This document shows positions 1 to 6,208 of a DNA stretch of 6,803 nucleotides, in pieces. The notes under the pieces were generated by a model, which had not been told where the DNA came from, did no database searches, and saw nothing but the letters and a program-made list of their open reading frames with translations. How positions within the stretch are numbered: position 1 is the first letter of the stretch; the number at the start of each line of letters is the position of its first letter. The DNA is from CAYLWN01 sp964387625 (GTDB lineage: Bacteria > Patescibacteriota > Microgenomatia > UBA10105): assembly GCA_964387625.1 (NCBI GenBank), contig CAYLWN010000042.1, forward strand, positions 1 through 6,803, read 5' to 3'. The translations under genes were made by a program, and so were the position numbers.

Positions 1-537
1 TCTTTAAAAATAGCTTTCAGCCATGGTGCTTGGATTTTAACAGCAGACGCTTTAAATTTCTGGTGGTTTATTCAATTTGCTGTCATTACACCGTTATATC
101 CTGAGACGTCTGCAATGGTTATACAAAATAATATGCTTATTTTCGCATCAATTTCTGCGATGATTTTTCTGTTAGTATTCATAGCAATCTTGAAAAGTTT
201 TTTAAAAAGAAAGAAGGACATTGGCAGTTTGCTCGAGGCGAGCTTGATGGTAAGTTGGAGTTACTTCATCTTGAGAACCGGTGTGCACAGTAACCACTTA
301 TTTATTGCGGTACTTGCCGCTTTGTGTTTGGCTCTAATTAACACTAGTAAGAGTAATATAGGAAGGTATCTATTGCTGAGTTTTTTTGCCCTAGCTCCTG
401 TCTTAAATGGAGGATTTCCCGTTAGGGGCGGTTTTATTGAATTTCCTGTAAATATCTTGCTTCTGACACTATTAGCTGCTTTCCACGTTTTGATTTATCT
501 TGTTTATCTTAGAAAGTATTTGGCTGGAAGTGAATAA
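1..537 (+). CDS. Multi-pass membrane protein, GT-C glycosyltransferase-like, C-terminal part (5' end outside window)
   Basis: The frame is open from base 1, so this is the last 178 residues of a larger gene; an ATG at 115 is internal, because the 38 codons before it already read as membrane protein. About five hydrophobic segments are visible (roughly residues 20-32, 45-65, 98-113, 121-136 and 148-170), separated by short basic loops. Two stretches resemble the C-terminal half of polyprenol-dependent mannosyltransferases of the GT-C superfamily: TADALNFWWF (residues 14-23) and RTGVHSNHLFIA (92-103), the latter like the conserved His-containing loop before a late membrane helix. A role in transferring a lipid-linked sugar across the membrane is therefore likely, but the catalytic N-terminal loop is outside the window. 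It ends at TAA 535-537, inside the first copy of a 35-bp duplication, and overlaps the next gene by 8 bases, suggesting translational coupling. The substrate is unknown. Confidence 0.7.
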   Translation, partial: SLKIAFSHGAWILTADALNFWWFIQFAVITPLYPETSAMVIQNNMLIFASISAMIFLLVFIAILKSFLKRKKDIGSLLEASLMVSWSYFILRTGVHSNHLFIAVLAALCLALINTSKSNIGRYLLLSFFALAPVLNGGFPVRGGFIEFPVNILLLTLLAAFHVLIYLVYLRKYLAGSE

Positions 538-1300
538 GCAAAGCTTTTCTTCGAATAAACATTTGGATATAAGCAAAGCTTTTCTTCGAATAAGTATTAT
601 CCTGCCGGTTTACAACGAATCCGAAAATATCGAAGAGCAAATAAAACAGATTGAAGAAGCAGTAAAGATTGACCACGAGATACTTATTATTTATGATTTC
701 GATGATGATAATACCATCGATACGGTTAAAAAACTCCAAAAAAGATATAGTTCCCTAAGATTAGTAAAAAATATTATTGGGCCTGGGCTTATTAATGCTA
801 TCAAAACCGGTTTAGAAAAGTGCCACGGCGAATTGGTTGTAGTGATGCCAGCCGACCTGTCAGATAGACCGAAGACTATAAATAAAATGTATCAAAAAAT
901 AATTGATGGCTGTGATATTGTTTGTGCAACACGATATGCCAAGGGTGGTAAGAAAATCGGTGGAGGTATTTTAAAAACGAGCCTATCGAGACTTGCTGGT
1001 CTTTTGACTCCTCTACTTTTGGGAATTGCGACTACCGATATAGCCAATGGTTTTAAGATGTACAGAAAAGAAGTTTTGAAAAACATTAAAATCGAGTCAA
1101 CCGGAGGATGGGAGTTTTCTATGGAGATAGTTGTGAAAGCGAATTGTTTGGGTTTTAAGATTTGTGAGGTTCCAACTGTTTGGCGAGATAGAATTTCGGG
1201 GAAATCGAAGTTTAAACTTTTAAAATGGCTTCCAAAGTACATTAGGTGGTATTTATTAGGTATTCTCCTTAGATTAAATATCTACAGGTTGGTCTTCTAA
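530..1300 (+). CDS. Family 2 glycosyltransferase, polyprenyl-phosphate sugar transferase type (DPMS-like)
   Basis: This soluble GT-A enzyme of 256 residues most likely transfers a sugar from a nucleotide donor to a polyprenyl phosphate at the inner face of the membrane. Visible motifs are ISIILPVYNE (21-30), IYDFDDDNT (54-62), the metal/donor site VVMPADLSDRP (104-114), where Pro replaces the first Asp of the DAD found in classical dolichol-phosphate mannose synthases, NGFKMYRKEVL (173-183), and GGWEFSMEIVVKA (192-204) followed by VPTVWRDRISGKSKF (214-228). It has no strong C-terminal membrane helices; the tail (236-256) is hydrophobic and basic and may lie on the membrane. The start is uncertain: GTG 530 is chosen because it overlaps the upstream stop; TTG 500 and TTG 563 are alternatives, and no ATG or convincing Shine-Dalgarno site exists. 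Residues 2-20 come from the duplicated DNA. Its end overlaps the opposite-strand gene by 27 bp. The family is secure; the sugar is not known. Confidence 0.9.
   Translation: MNKQSFSSNKHLDISKAFLRISIILPVYNESENIEEQIKQIEEAVKIDHEILIIYDFDDDNTIDTVKKLQKRYSSLRLVKNIIGPGLINAIKTGLEKCHGELVVVMPADLSDRPKTINKMYQKIIDGCDIVCATRYAKGGKKIGGGILKTSLSRLAGLLTPLLLGIATTDIANGFKMYRKEVLKNIKIESTGGWEFSMEIVVKANCLGFKICEVPTVWRDRISGKSKFKLLKWLPKYIRWYLLGILLRLNIYRLVF
534..593. repeat. Direct repeat, 25 bp x2 with 35-bp period
   Basis: Bases 534-558 and 569-593 are identical over 25 bp. Each copy holds an AAGCTT and a TTCGAA core. They are separated by 10 bp (559-568), so the period is 35 bp, which is not a multiple of three. The first copy contains the TAA stop of the upstream gene; both copies lie in the N-terminal region of the downstream GT2 gene, but are read there in different frames (KQSFSSN in the first, SKAFLRI in the second). 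This looks like a short tandem duplication over a gene junction. Confidence 0.95.
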
Positions 1301-2200
1301 TTTCATAATTTGCTTCTTAAAATTGTTGATGCCTTGATTTATTGTGTGAAGAATTTTATCTCCAAATTCTTTTCTAAATTTTTCTGTTGAAAGTCTACTG
1401 TATTGTTGCCTAGGCGCTGGTTTGTCTTTGAAAAACTCTTCGAATGTAGTTTTGGTTATCAGCTTTTCATCCAATTTAAATGCTTTAGCAATTTTTCTAA
1501 GAAATTCATAATTCGTAGTAAAATCTACCGAGGCAACATGATAAATGCCTCTTGATCTTTTTTTCAGAATTTTCGCGATTGAGTATACCAAATCGTCAAC
1601 ATACGTAGGACTAATCACCTGATCAATAATTCCCGAGAATTGTTTACCATATTTAAGTGATTCATACGCAAATTTTGCAAAATCTTTTTTGTGGGGATAA
1701 TTTGGTGAATAAATCATTATTGTTCTTAAAACGGAATTTATTTTGGAGCATGAAAGCGTAATTTTTTCACCGACGAGTTTGCTTTTTCCATAAATGGAAA
1801 TAGGATTTGTCTCATCGTTTTCTCTATATGCTCTTTTTTTAAGCCTGCCGTCAAAGACTGCATCTGTTGAAACGTAATGGAAAGGTATATTGAACTTAGC
1901 AGCCTGCTCAGCAGTGTATCTAACAGCTTGCGCGTTTAATATAAATGTTTTTTTTTGATTTAACTCTGCTTCATCGACTTTTGTAATACCAGCCAGATAA
2001 AGTATTTGGTCTGGCTGTACGTCCTTGATATTTTTTTGAACCATTTTTTTGTTTGTTAAATCTAGTTGAAAGTGGGGTGGCCCAATGATTTTAAACTGAC
2101 TTTTTAAAAGCTCAGAAACACGGGCTCCTGTCATTCCGGTGATACCGTAAACTAAAATTTTCTGTCTTTCTGAGGCATTTTTTGCTTTTACCTTTGACAT
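1274..2200 (-). CDS. RmlD-like extended SDR (NDP-sugar 4-keto-reductase or epimerase)
   Basis: A 308-residue cytoplasmic extended short-chain dehydrogenase/reductase of the RmlD_sub_bind type, which in known members reduces dTDP-4-keto-rhamnose or related 4-keto sugars using NAD(P)H. The Rossmann motif GITGMTG is at 19-25, LDLTN at 46-50, the active-site strand YVSTDAVFDG at 109-118 with Thr112, and the catalytic pair Tyr137/Lys141 in IYGKSKLVGE. SPTYVDDL (197-204) and PAPRQQYSRL (261-270) match the substrate-binding end of RmlD proteins. Differences from true RmlD include GITGMTG instead of the usual G-x-x-GQLG, and STDAVFDG instead of STDYVFDG, so a relative with another sugar is likely. 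The start is ATG 2198-2200 with a 13-residue basic lead before the first strand. It is divergent from the epimerase gene and convergent with the GT2 gene. It may act on the 4-keto product made by the neighbouring enzymes. Confidence 0.88.
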   Translation of the reverse strand: MSKVKAKNASERQKILVYGITGMTGARVSELLKSQFKIIGPPHFQLDLTNKKMVQKNIKDVQPDQILYLAGITKVDEAELNQKKTFILNAQAVRYTAEQAAKFNIPFHYVSTDAVFDGRLKKRAYRENDETNPISIYGKSKLVGEKITLSCSKINSVLRTIMIYSPNYPHKKDFAKFAYESLKYGKQFSGIIDQVISPTYVDDLVYSIAKILKKRSRGIYHVASVDFTTNYEFLRKIAKAFKLDEKLITKTTFEEFFKDKPAPRQQYSRLSTEKFRKEFGDKILHTINQGINNFKKQIMKLEDQPVDI

Positions 2201-2240
2201 ATGCTCTAGAATATAAGGACCTGTCGTTTTCGAGTTTCTT

Positions 2241-2246
2241 TATAAT
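2241..2246 (+). promoter_or_regulatory. Possible -10 box for the epimerase/methyltransferase pair
   Basis: A perfect TATAAT lies in the divergent spacer, but nothing like TTGACA occurs 16-18 bases upstream (the bases there are GACCTG), and AT-rich DNA produces such hexamers by chance. If used, transcription would begin near 2253 and give a leader of about 83 nt that carries the hairpin at 2275-2293. Confidence 0.25.
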
Positions 2247-2274
2247 TTTAACTCTCAAACGCCAGAACCTTGCA

Positions 2275-2293
2275 TTTTTGCCTTCGGCAAAAA
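2275..2293. promoter_or_regulatory. Perfect 8-bp inverted repeat in divergent spacer (hairpin)
   Basis: TTTTTGCC, a 3-nt TTC loop, then GGCAAAAA: the arms pair without mismatch and read the same on either strand. It is not followed by a separate T-run on either side, although the arms themselves end in A/T runs, so it could weakly stop transcription in both directions, act as a leader structure, or be an operator. Its position between divergent start codons makes an ordinary end-of-gene terminator role unlikely. Confidence 0.6.
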
Positions 2294-2297
2294 CGTA

Positions 2298-2309
2298 CAG
2301 GAATTCCTG
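2298..2309. repeat. 12-bp perfect palindrome CAGGAATTCCTG
   Basis: A fully symmetric 12-base palindrome lies five bases after the hairpin and 26 bases before the epimerase start codon. Its size and placement suit a dimeric regulator's half-sites or part of a structured leader, but no regulator gene is present in the window, so the function is inferred only from position. Confidence 0.45.
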
Positions 2310-2335
2310 CGAATGGAGTATACATAAAATTTGGC

Positions 2336-3322
2336 ATGATGAAAAGGTATCTGGTAACTGGCGGTACTGGATTTATAGGTAGAAATGTTACAAGAGCGAT
2401 GGTAGGAAATGGTTACTCTACCAGAGTTTTAGATAACAATTCGAGGGGTAATTTAGAAAGCTTAAAAGATATTTCAAAAGATTTTGAATATATTTCCGGT
2501 GACATTAGAGATCCGAAAATTGTTAATCAAGCATGCAGGGGCGTGGACAGTGTAATTCATCTTGCAGCTGTAAACGGTACAAAGTTTTTTTATTCGATGC
2601 CTGAAGTTGTTCTGGATGTGTCAACACGTGGAATTATTAACTTAATCGATTCCTGTTTGTGGAATGGTGTGGAAGAAATATTTTTTGCTTCAAGTTCGGA
2701 AGTTTATCAGACACCTCCAATAGTACCAACTCCGGAGAATGTACCATTGATAGTCCCCGATTTGTTGAATCCACGTTACTCTTATGGAGGCGGGAAAATA
2801 ATAAGTGAGCTTTTTATTGCAAATTATGGAAAGAAATATTTCAAAAGGGCAATAATTTTCCGCCCACATAATGTATTTGGGCCGGAAATGGGATGGGAAC
2901 ATGTGATTCCACAGTTTGTGATGAGAATGAGGGAACTGGTGCAGAAGAAACAAAAAGTAATTAACTTCCCTATTCAGGGAACAGGAAAGGAATCCAGAGC
3001 TTTCGTGTACATTGACGATTTCGTTAAGTGCCTTGAAATTTTAATAAAACGAGGAAAGCATCTGGAAGTTTATAACATCGGTACAGACCAAGAAATTACG
3101 ATTGCTGATGTTGCACTTGAAATTGCTAATTACTTCGAACAAAAAATAAAAATATTACCGGGGAAAATTCAAAAAGGCGGCACATCAAGAAGACTTCCTG
3201 ATATTTCAAAAATTAAAAAGTTGGGATTTTCCCCAAGATTTAACTTTGATGACAGTTTACAAATTACTGCCGATTGGTATAATAAAAATGCTCATCTTAA
3301 ACCCCCTGCCTTAATTATTTAA
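2336..3322 (+). CDS. NAD-dependent epimerase/dehydratase (extended SDR, nucleotide-sugar)
   Basis: A 328-residue extended SDR that acts on a nucleotide sugar through a 4-keto intermediate, as a 4-epimerase, 4,6-dehydratase or decarboxylase. Visible are VTGGTGFIG (7-15), Asp33 in VLDNNSRG as expected for NAD binding, SGDIRD (54-59), VIHLAAVNG (73-81), ASSSEVY (118-124), the catalytic Tyr150/Lys154 in YSYGGGKIISE, RPHNVFGPEMGWEHVIPQF (176-194), and the substrate-loop motif ESRAFVYIDDFV (219-230). The S-S-S-E in place of the RmlB-type T-D-E argues against classical dTDP-glucose 4,6-dehydratase; Glu122 is, however, compatible with GMD-like dehydratases, so the reaction stays open. ATG 2336 (or the adjacent ATG 2339) is chosen because it puts the Rossmann strand at the N-terminus as usual; an earlier TTG at 2270 would translate the spacer hairpin. 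No clear Shine-Dalgarno site is seen. Its TAA overlaps the next ATG by one base, so the two are likely cotranslated. Confidence 0.9.
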   Translation: MMKRYLVTGGTGFIGRNVTRAMVGNGYSTRVLDNNSRGNLESLKDISKDFEYISGDIRDPKIVNQACRGVDSVIHLAAVNGTKFFYSMPEVVLDVSTRGIINLIDSCLWNGVEEIFFASSSEVYQTPPIVPTPENVPLIVPDLLNPRYSYGGGKIISELFIANYGKKYFKRAIIFRPHNVFGPEMGWEHVIPQFVMRMRELVQKKQKVINFPIQGTGKESRAFVYIDDFVKCLEILIKRGKHLEVYNIGTDQEITIADVALEIANYFEQKIKILPGKIQKGGTSRRLPDISKIKKLGFSPRFNFDDSLQITADWYNKNAHLKPPALII

Positions 3323-4587
3323 TGCCAAAAAATCCGTTAGCTTTTGGGTCAGGTACAAGTGTAGTAGTAAATAATTGTCAAACTTGCAGTAACTCAAAAC
3401 TTTCCCCTATCCTTTTTTTAGGCTATCTTCCCCCAGTTAACTCGATGCCAAAAATTGGAAAAAGGCCAGCGGAGGAACCGAGCTACCCTGCACAATGGCT
3501 TTATTGCAATAAATGTAATTTGGTGCAATTGGGTTGTATTGTAGACCCAAAAATTTTATTTCCGAGTGAATATCCTTATACCAGCAGCACTACTAAAGTT
3601 TTGAGGGATAATTTTGCCGAGCTTTATTTTGAATCGAGTAAATTATTGAATCTTCAAAGAGGTGATTTGATAGTCGATATCGGCTCAAACGACGGTAACC
3701 TCTTATCCAATTTTCGAGATGATCACAAAGTACTAGGTATAACGCCGGAAGAAATCGGAAATATCGCTGTTGAAAACGGAATCGATACGATTATTGATTA
3801 TTTCACTGATAAAATTGTCGATAAAGTAATTAAAAGTCGCGGCAGGGCAACAGTGATAACTGCGACAAATGTTTTTGCTCATATGGAGAATATTCATCAG
3901 GTAATTAAAGATATTAAGAAATTGATGACAAAAGACGGTGTTTTTATATCTGAATCGCATTATTTATATTCACTCATAAAAACACTACAATACGACACTA
4001 TTTATCACGAACACATGAGGTACTATTCACTTGCCAGTTTAAAGTACCTACTTTCAATGCACGGACTCGAGGTGTTTCATGCAAAGAAAATTCCGTCACA
4101 CGGGGGATCAATGCGGGTATACGCTGCAGGACGTGGAAAACAGAAAATTTTGCCGACTGTTAAAAAAATGTTGACTATGGAAAAATCACTTGTGACAAAC
4201 AAAGCTAACCTTTTGAAGTTTCAAGAAAGAGTGACAGCATCTAAACTTTCTATTTTGGCTCTTTTGAATCAATTAAAAAAACGCAAAAAGAAAATATACG
4301 GGATAGGCGCACCATCAAGGGCGAGTACTCTTATAAATTACGTTGGCATTGATGATGGAATGTTAGATTGCGTTTTGGAAATCGGCGGATCCCACAAAAT
4401 CGGCAAGTACGTGCCGGGAACAGTAATTCCGGTTTTAGACGAGGAGAAGTTATATCGCGACCAACCAGACTATGCAATGCTTTTATCATGGCATATTGCA
4501 GAAGATCTGGCGCCTAAGATTAAGGCGAAAGGTTTCCGAGGCGATTTCATTATTCCTCTACCAACGGCCAGAATTTTCACAATTTAA
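3322..4587 (+). CDS. SAM-dependent sugar C-methyltransferase (TylCIII/TcaB9-like)
   Basis: A 421-residue, full-length member of the NDP-4-keto-hexose C-methyltransferase family, with its three usual parts in order. An N-terminal zinc domain has ligands Cys19, Cys22, Cys62 and Cys65 and the motif LGYLPPVNSM (33-42). The SAM-binding fold has VDIGSNDGNLL (118-128). The C-terminal domain has YGIGAPSRASTLINY (326-340) and PGTVIPV (365-371). The active-site signature IYHEH (227-231) matches the Tyr/Glu/His set described for TcaB9, and HGGSMRVY (260-267) follows. Known members add a methyl group to C3 of a 4-keto-2,6-dideoxy sugar via an enolate. An oddity is LGITPEE (138-144): Thr141 stands where SAM enzymes normally carry an acidic residue for the ribose. 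It is coupled to the epimerase by TAATG with no Shine-Dalgarno site, so re-initiation is likely. The family is secure; the actual sugar is inferred. Confidence 0.92.
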   Translation: MPKNPLAFGSGTSVVVNNCQTCSNSKLSPILFLGYLPPVNSMPKIGKRPAEEPSYPAQWLYCNKCNLVQLGCIVDPKILFPSEYPYTSSTTKVLRDNFAELYFESSKLLNLQRGDLIVDIGSNDGNLLSNFRDDHKVLGITPEEIGNIAVENGIDTIIDYFTDKIVDKVIKSRGRATVITATNVFAHMENIHQVIKDIKKLMTKDGVFISESHYLYSLIKTLQYDTIYHEHMRYYSLASLKYLLSMHGLEVFHAKKIPSHGGSMRVYAAGRGKQKILPTVKKMLTMEKSLVTNKANLLKFQERVTASKLSILALLNQLKKRKKKIYGIGAPSRASTLINYVGIDDGMLDCVLEIGGSHKIGKYVPGTVIPVLDEEKLYRDQPDYAMLLSWHIAEDLAPKIKAKGFRGDFIIPLPTARIFTI

Positions 4588-4588
4588 A

Positions 4589-4617
4589 TAAAATTGCAGA
4601 TCTGTGATGCAATTTTA
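4589..4617. terminator. Terminator-like hairpin after the methyltransferase gene
   Basis: TAAAATTGCA (4589-4598) and TGCAATTTTA (4608-4617) pair perfectly over 10 bp around a 9-nt loop, starting two bases after the methyltransferase stop. A T-rich stretch (TAATTTTTAAAT) follows from 4620. The stem is AT-rich with two G-C pairs, so it would be a weak intrinsic terminator, but its position at the end of the two-gene unit supports that reading. The symmetric form could also be an operator. Confidence 0.5.
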
Positions 4618-4653
4618 CGTAATTTTTAAATCAAGTATTATAAAGGATAATCC

Positions 4654-4695
4654 ATGAGCGAAAGATTAGTTTACAAATTTTTAAAGTTCAATTGA
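4654..4695 (+). CDS. Possible 13-codon leader ORF ahead of the GT-C gene
   Basis: ATG 4654 opens a 13-residue peptide, MSERLVYKFLKFN, ending in TGA followed in frame by TAA. It is preceded by AAAGGA (4642-4647) at six bases, the best Shine-Dalgarno site seen in the window, whereas the large GT-C gene 13 bases downstream has none. It could be a leader peptide that delivers ribosomes to the following gene, or a chance ORF in AT-rich spacer DNA. The peptide has no recognisable motif and is not a signal sequence or an attenuation-type run of one amino acid. Confidence 0.25.
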   Translation: MSERLVYKFLKFN

Positions 4696-4699
4696 TAAT
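4670..4699 (+). promoter_or_regulatory. Possible promoter for the GT-C gene
   Basis: TTTACA (4670-4675) and GATAAT (4694-4699) are each one base off the sigma-70 consensus and are separated by 18 bases. Transcription would then begin about 4705-4707, at the start codon 4708, giving a leaderless or nearly leaderless mRNA; this fits the missing Shine-Dalgarno site. It competes with the leader-ORF reading, because the promoter lies inside that ORF. AT-rich spacers give such matches by chance. Confidence 0.3.
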
Positions 4700-4707
4700 A
4701 TGAATAG

Positions 4708-6201
4708 ATGAACAAAATTAATTTATTTTTAATATTTATAATTATATTAGGATTATCAATTCGTCTTTACAAGATCAATATTCCCCTTTTAGAATTTTAT
4801 CCTTCCAGACAAATCCAAACTGCAGATATAGCGCGGAACTTTTTAAGAAATAATTTCAATATTTTGAATCCGACTGTTTCTTATTCTGGACCAGGGTATA
4901 CTCCATTCCTGGTAGAATTTCCAGGATACAATTATTTAGTTGCTATTTTATATTTAATATTTGGTATTCACGAGGTAATCGGTAGATACGTTTCACTCGT
5001 TGGGTGGTTTTTATCTTTAATTTTAGTCTATAAGATAGCGCTCAAGATTAGCTCTAAAACTACCGCAAATATCGCTGCTTTATTTTATAGCATATCCCCT
5101 CTTTCAGTTCTCATAAGCCGTAGTTTCCAACCTGATCAATGGATGCTGACGTTTTCTCTTGCCGGTATTTATTCAATTCTATTATGGCAGAGGAAGAAAA
5201 TGTTTTATTTTTATTTAAGTGCAGTTTTTGTCTCTGTTTCTATATTAGCAAAAATTCCCGCAGTGATTTTTACATTAATTCCAATATCTTATTTAGTTTT
5301 AAAATCGAAAAAAGATTCATTTAAAATCCGCAATTATCTTTACTTAACTATTTCGCTCTTGCCTGGGACTTTCTGGTTCATATATACATATTTTAGAAAT
5401 ATATCTGGACTACCAACGTCGGGAATTTTCTCTTTATCGAATTGGTTCGGTTTCGAGGTATTTTTGAATCCCAAATATTATTTAAATATTTTTGGTTTCG
5501 AATACAACCTAGTTCTTTTGCCAATCGGAATTATTCTTTTTGTAATTGGAATTTTTCAAAAGTTAAAACCCAACCAAAAGTTTCTTTATTTTTGGCTGGG
5601 TGGCGTCATCTTATATTTTCTTATCTTTAATAAACATAATATGACTCACGAATATTACCATCTACCTTTTTTACCAATTGCAGTTTTGTTCATTGGGTTT
5701 GCCGGTGAAAAAGTCTGGACAGCTATTTATATTAATGTTGTCTTAAGGGGCATTTTAATTTCTGTTCTATTTTTTACTATATTTTTGTTAATGATATTTC
5801 CGACCTATCAAAGAGCATATAAGCCAATAGACAGGTTTAGTTATGTTACTACTGCCGCCGTTAAAATTAGAAGTGTTACAAAACCAAGCGACCTGATTAT
5901 CGGTTCAATGGATTCCGGGCCTTCTCTAGTCTATTATTCAAACAGAAATGGCTGGCTGTTTGCTGTCAATAGAAAAGAAGTAGAGGCTCTATTTAATTTT
6001 TATGGAGTAAAAAACGCAAGGATTATTGACCCAATAGAAGATCTTGAAGATCTAAGAAGACAAGGAGCGGTAATTTTTGCTACAGCTAATAAAAGCCAGT
6101 TTACAGCAAATGCTACGTTTGCTAAATACATATATAGCAATTATCCAGTAATAATGGAAAATGACAATTTTATAATTTTTTCTCTTACCAGCGCTAAATA
6201 A
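4708..6201 (+). CDS. GT-C glycosyltransferase, GT39/ArnT-like membrane protein
   Basis: A 497-residue integral membrane protein of the dolichyl/undecaprenyl-phosphate-sugar transferase type, which moves a sugar from a lipid carrier to an acceptor on the outer side of the membrane. After a first helix (5-20), the first external loop holds acidic Glu29 and FYPSRQIQTADIARNF (30-45), a typical GT39 loop. VEFPGYNYLVA (69-79) and SRSFQPDQWM (137-146) are further loop motifs seen in bacterial PMT-like proteins. Around ten hydrophobic segments run to about residue 365, with KHNMTHEYYHLPFLP (309-323) before one of the last. The last 120 residues are a soluble domain, as in ArnT-like proteins. The gene has no Shine-Dalgarno site; the start is the ATG just before the first helix, and a three-codon ORF from ATG 4700 ends in an ATGA overlap with it. 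The gene ends at 6201, directly against the opposite-strand gene. Donor and acceptor are unknown. Confidence 0.88.
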   Translation: MNKINLFLIFIIILGLSIRLYKINIPLLEFYPSRQIQTADIARNFLRNNFNILNPTVSYSGPGYTPFLVEFPGYNYLVAILYLIFGIHEVIGRYVSLVGWFLSLILVYKIALKISSKTTANIAALFYSISPLSVLISRSFQPDQWMLTFSLAGIYSILLWQRKKMFYFYLSAVFVSVSILAKIPAVIFTLIPISYLVLKSKKDSFKIRNYLYLTISLLPGTFWFIYTYFRNISGLPTSGIFSLSNWFGFEVFLNPKYYLNIFGFEYNLVLLPIGIILFVIGIFQKLKPNQKFLYFWLGGVILYFLIFNKHNMTHEYYHLPFLPIAVLFIGFAGEKVWTAIYINVVLRGILISVLFFTIFLLMIFPTYQRAYKPIDRFSYVTTAAVKIRSVTKPSDLIIGSMDSGPSLVYYSNRNGWLFAVNRKEVEALFNFYGVKNARIIDPIEDLEDLRRQGAVIFATANKSQFTANATFAKYIYSNYPVIMENDNFIIFSLTSAK

Positions 6202-6208
6202 TTAATTA
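6199..6208. repeat. 10-bp palindrome shared by two convergent stop codons
   Basis: TAATTAATTA is a perfect palindrome. It contains the plus-strand TAA (6199-6201) and the minus-strand TAA (6202-6204 read in reverse), so the two genes end on adjacent bases with no spacer. No GC-rich hairpin or T-run terminator is visible around it. Confidence 0.7.

Noticed and set aside
500..529. TTG start of the GT2 gene ten codons before GTG 530
   Set aside because: It lies deeper in the upstream gene, has no ribosome binding site and adds residues not seen in the family; kept only as an alternative.
892..1242. Open frame opposite the GT2 gene, and similar opposite-strand frames at 509-739, 2690-2953 and 3733-3960
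   Set aside because: They lie antisense to well-supported genes, their translations show no domain logic, and they have no start context.
1948..1956. Run of nine T (nine A on the coding strand) in the RmlD-like gene as a slippage site
   Set aside because: It includes an A-AAA-AAA heptamer in frame, but the gene reads through without interruption and no stimulatory structure or alternative product is evident.
2270..2335. TTG start giving a 22-residue N-terminal extension of the epimerase
   Set aside because: It would translate the hairpin and palindrome of the spacer into a sequence with no family match; ATG 2336 places the Rossmann strand at the usual position.
2182..2382. 66-codon plus-strand frame across the divergent spacer
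   Set aside because: It overlaps the start regions of both SDR genes in another frame and its product has no recognisable feature.
5139..5630. Two short plus-strand frames inside the GT-C gene
   Set aside because: They are alternate-frame readings of a clear 497-codon gene, rich in Phe and Ser as expected from shifted membrane-protein codons.
6038..6056. 9-bp tandem GAAGATCTW repeat
   Set aside because: It simply encodes the Glu-Asp-Leu pair repeated in the soluble tail of the GT-C protein; too short to call a repeat element.
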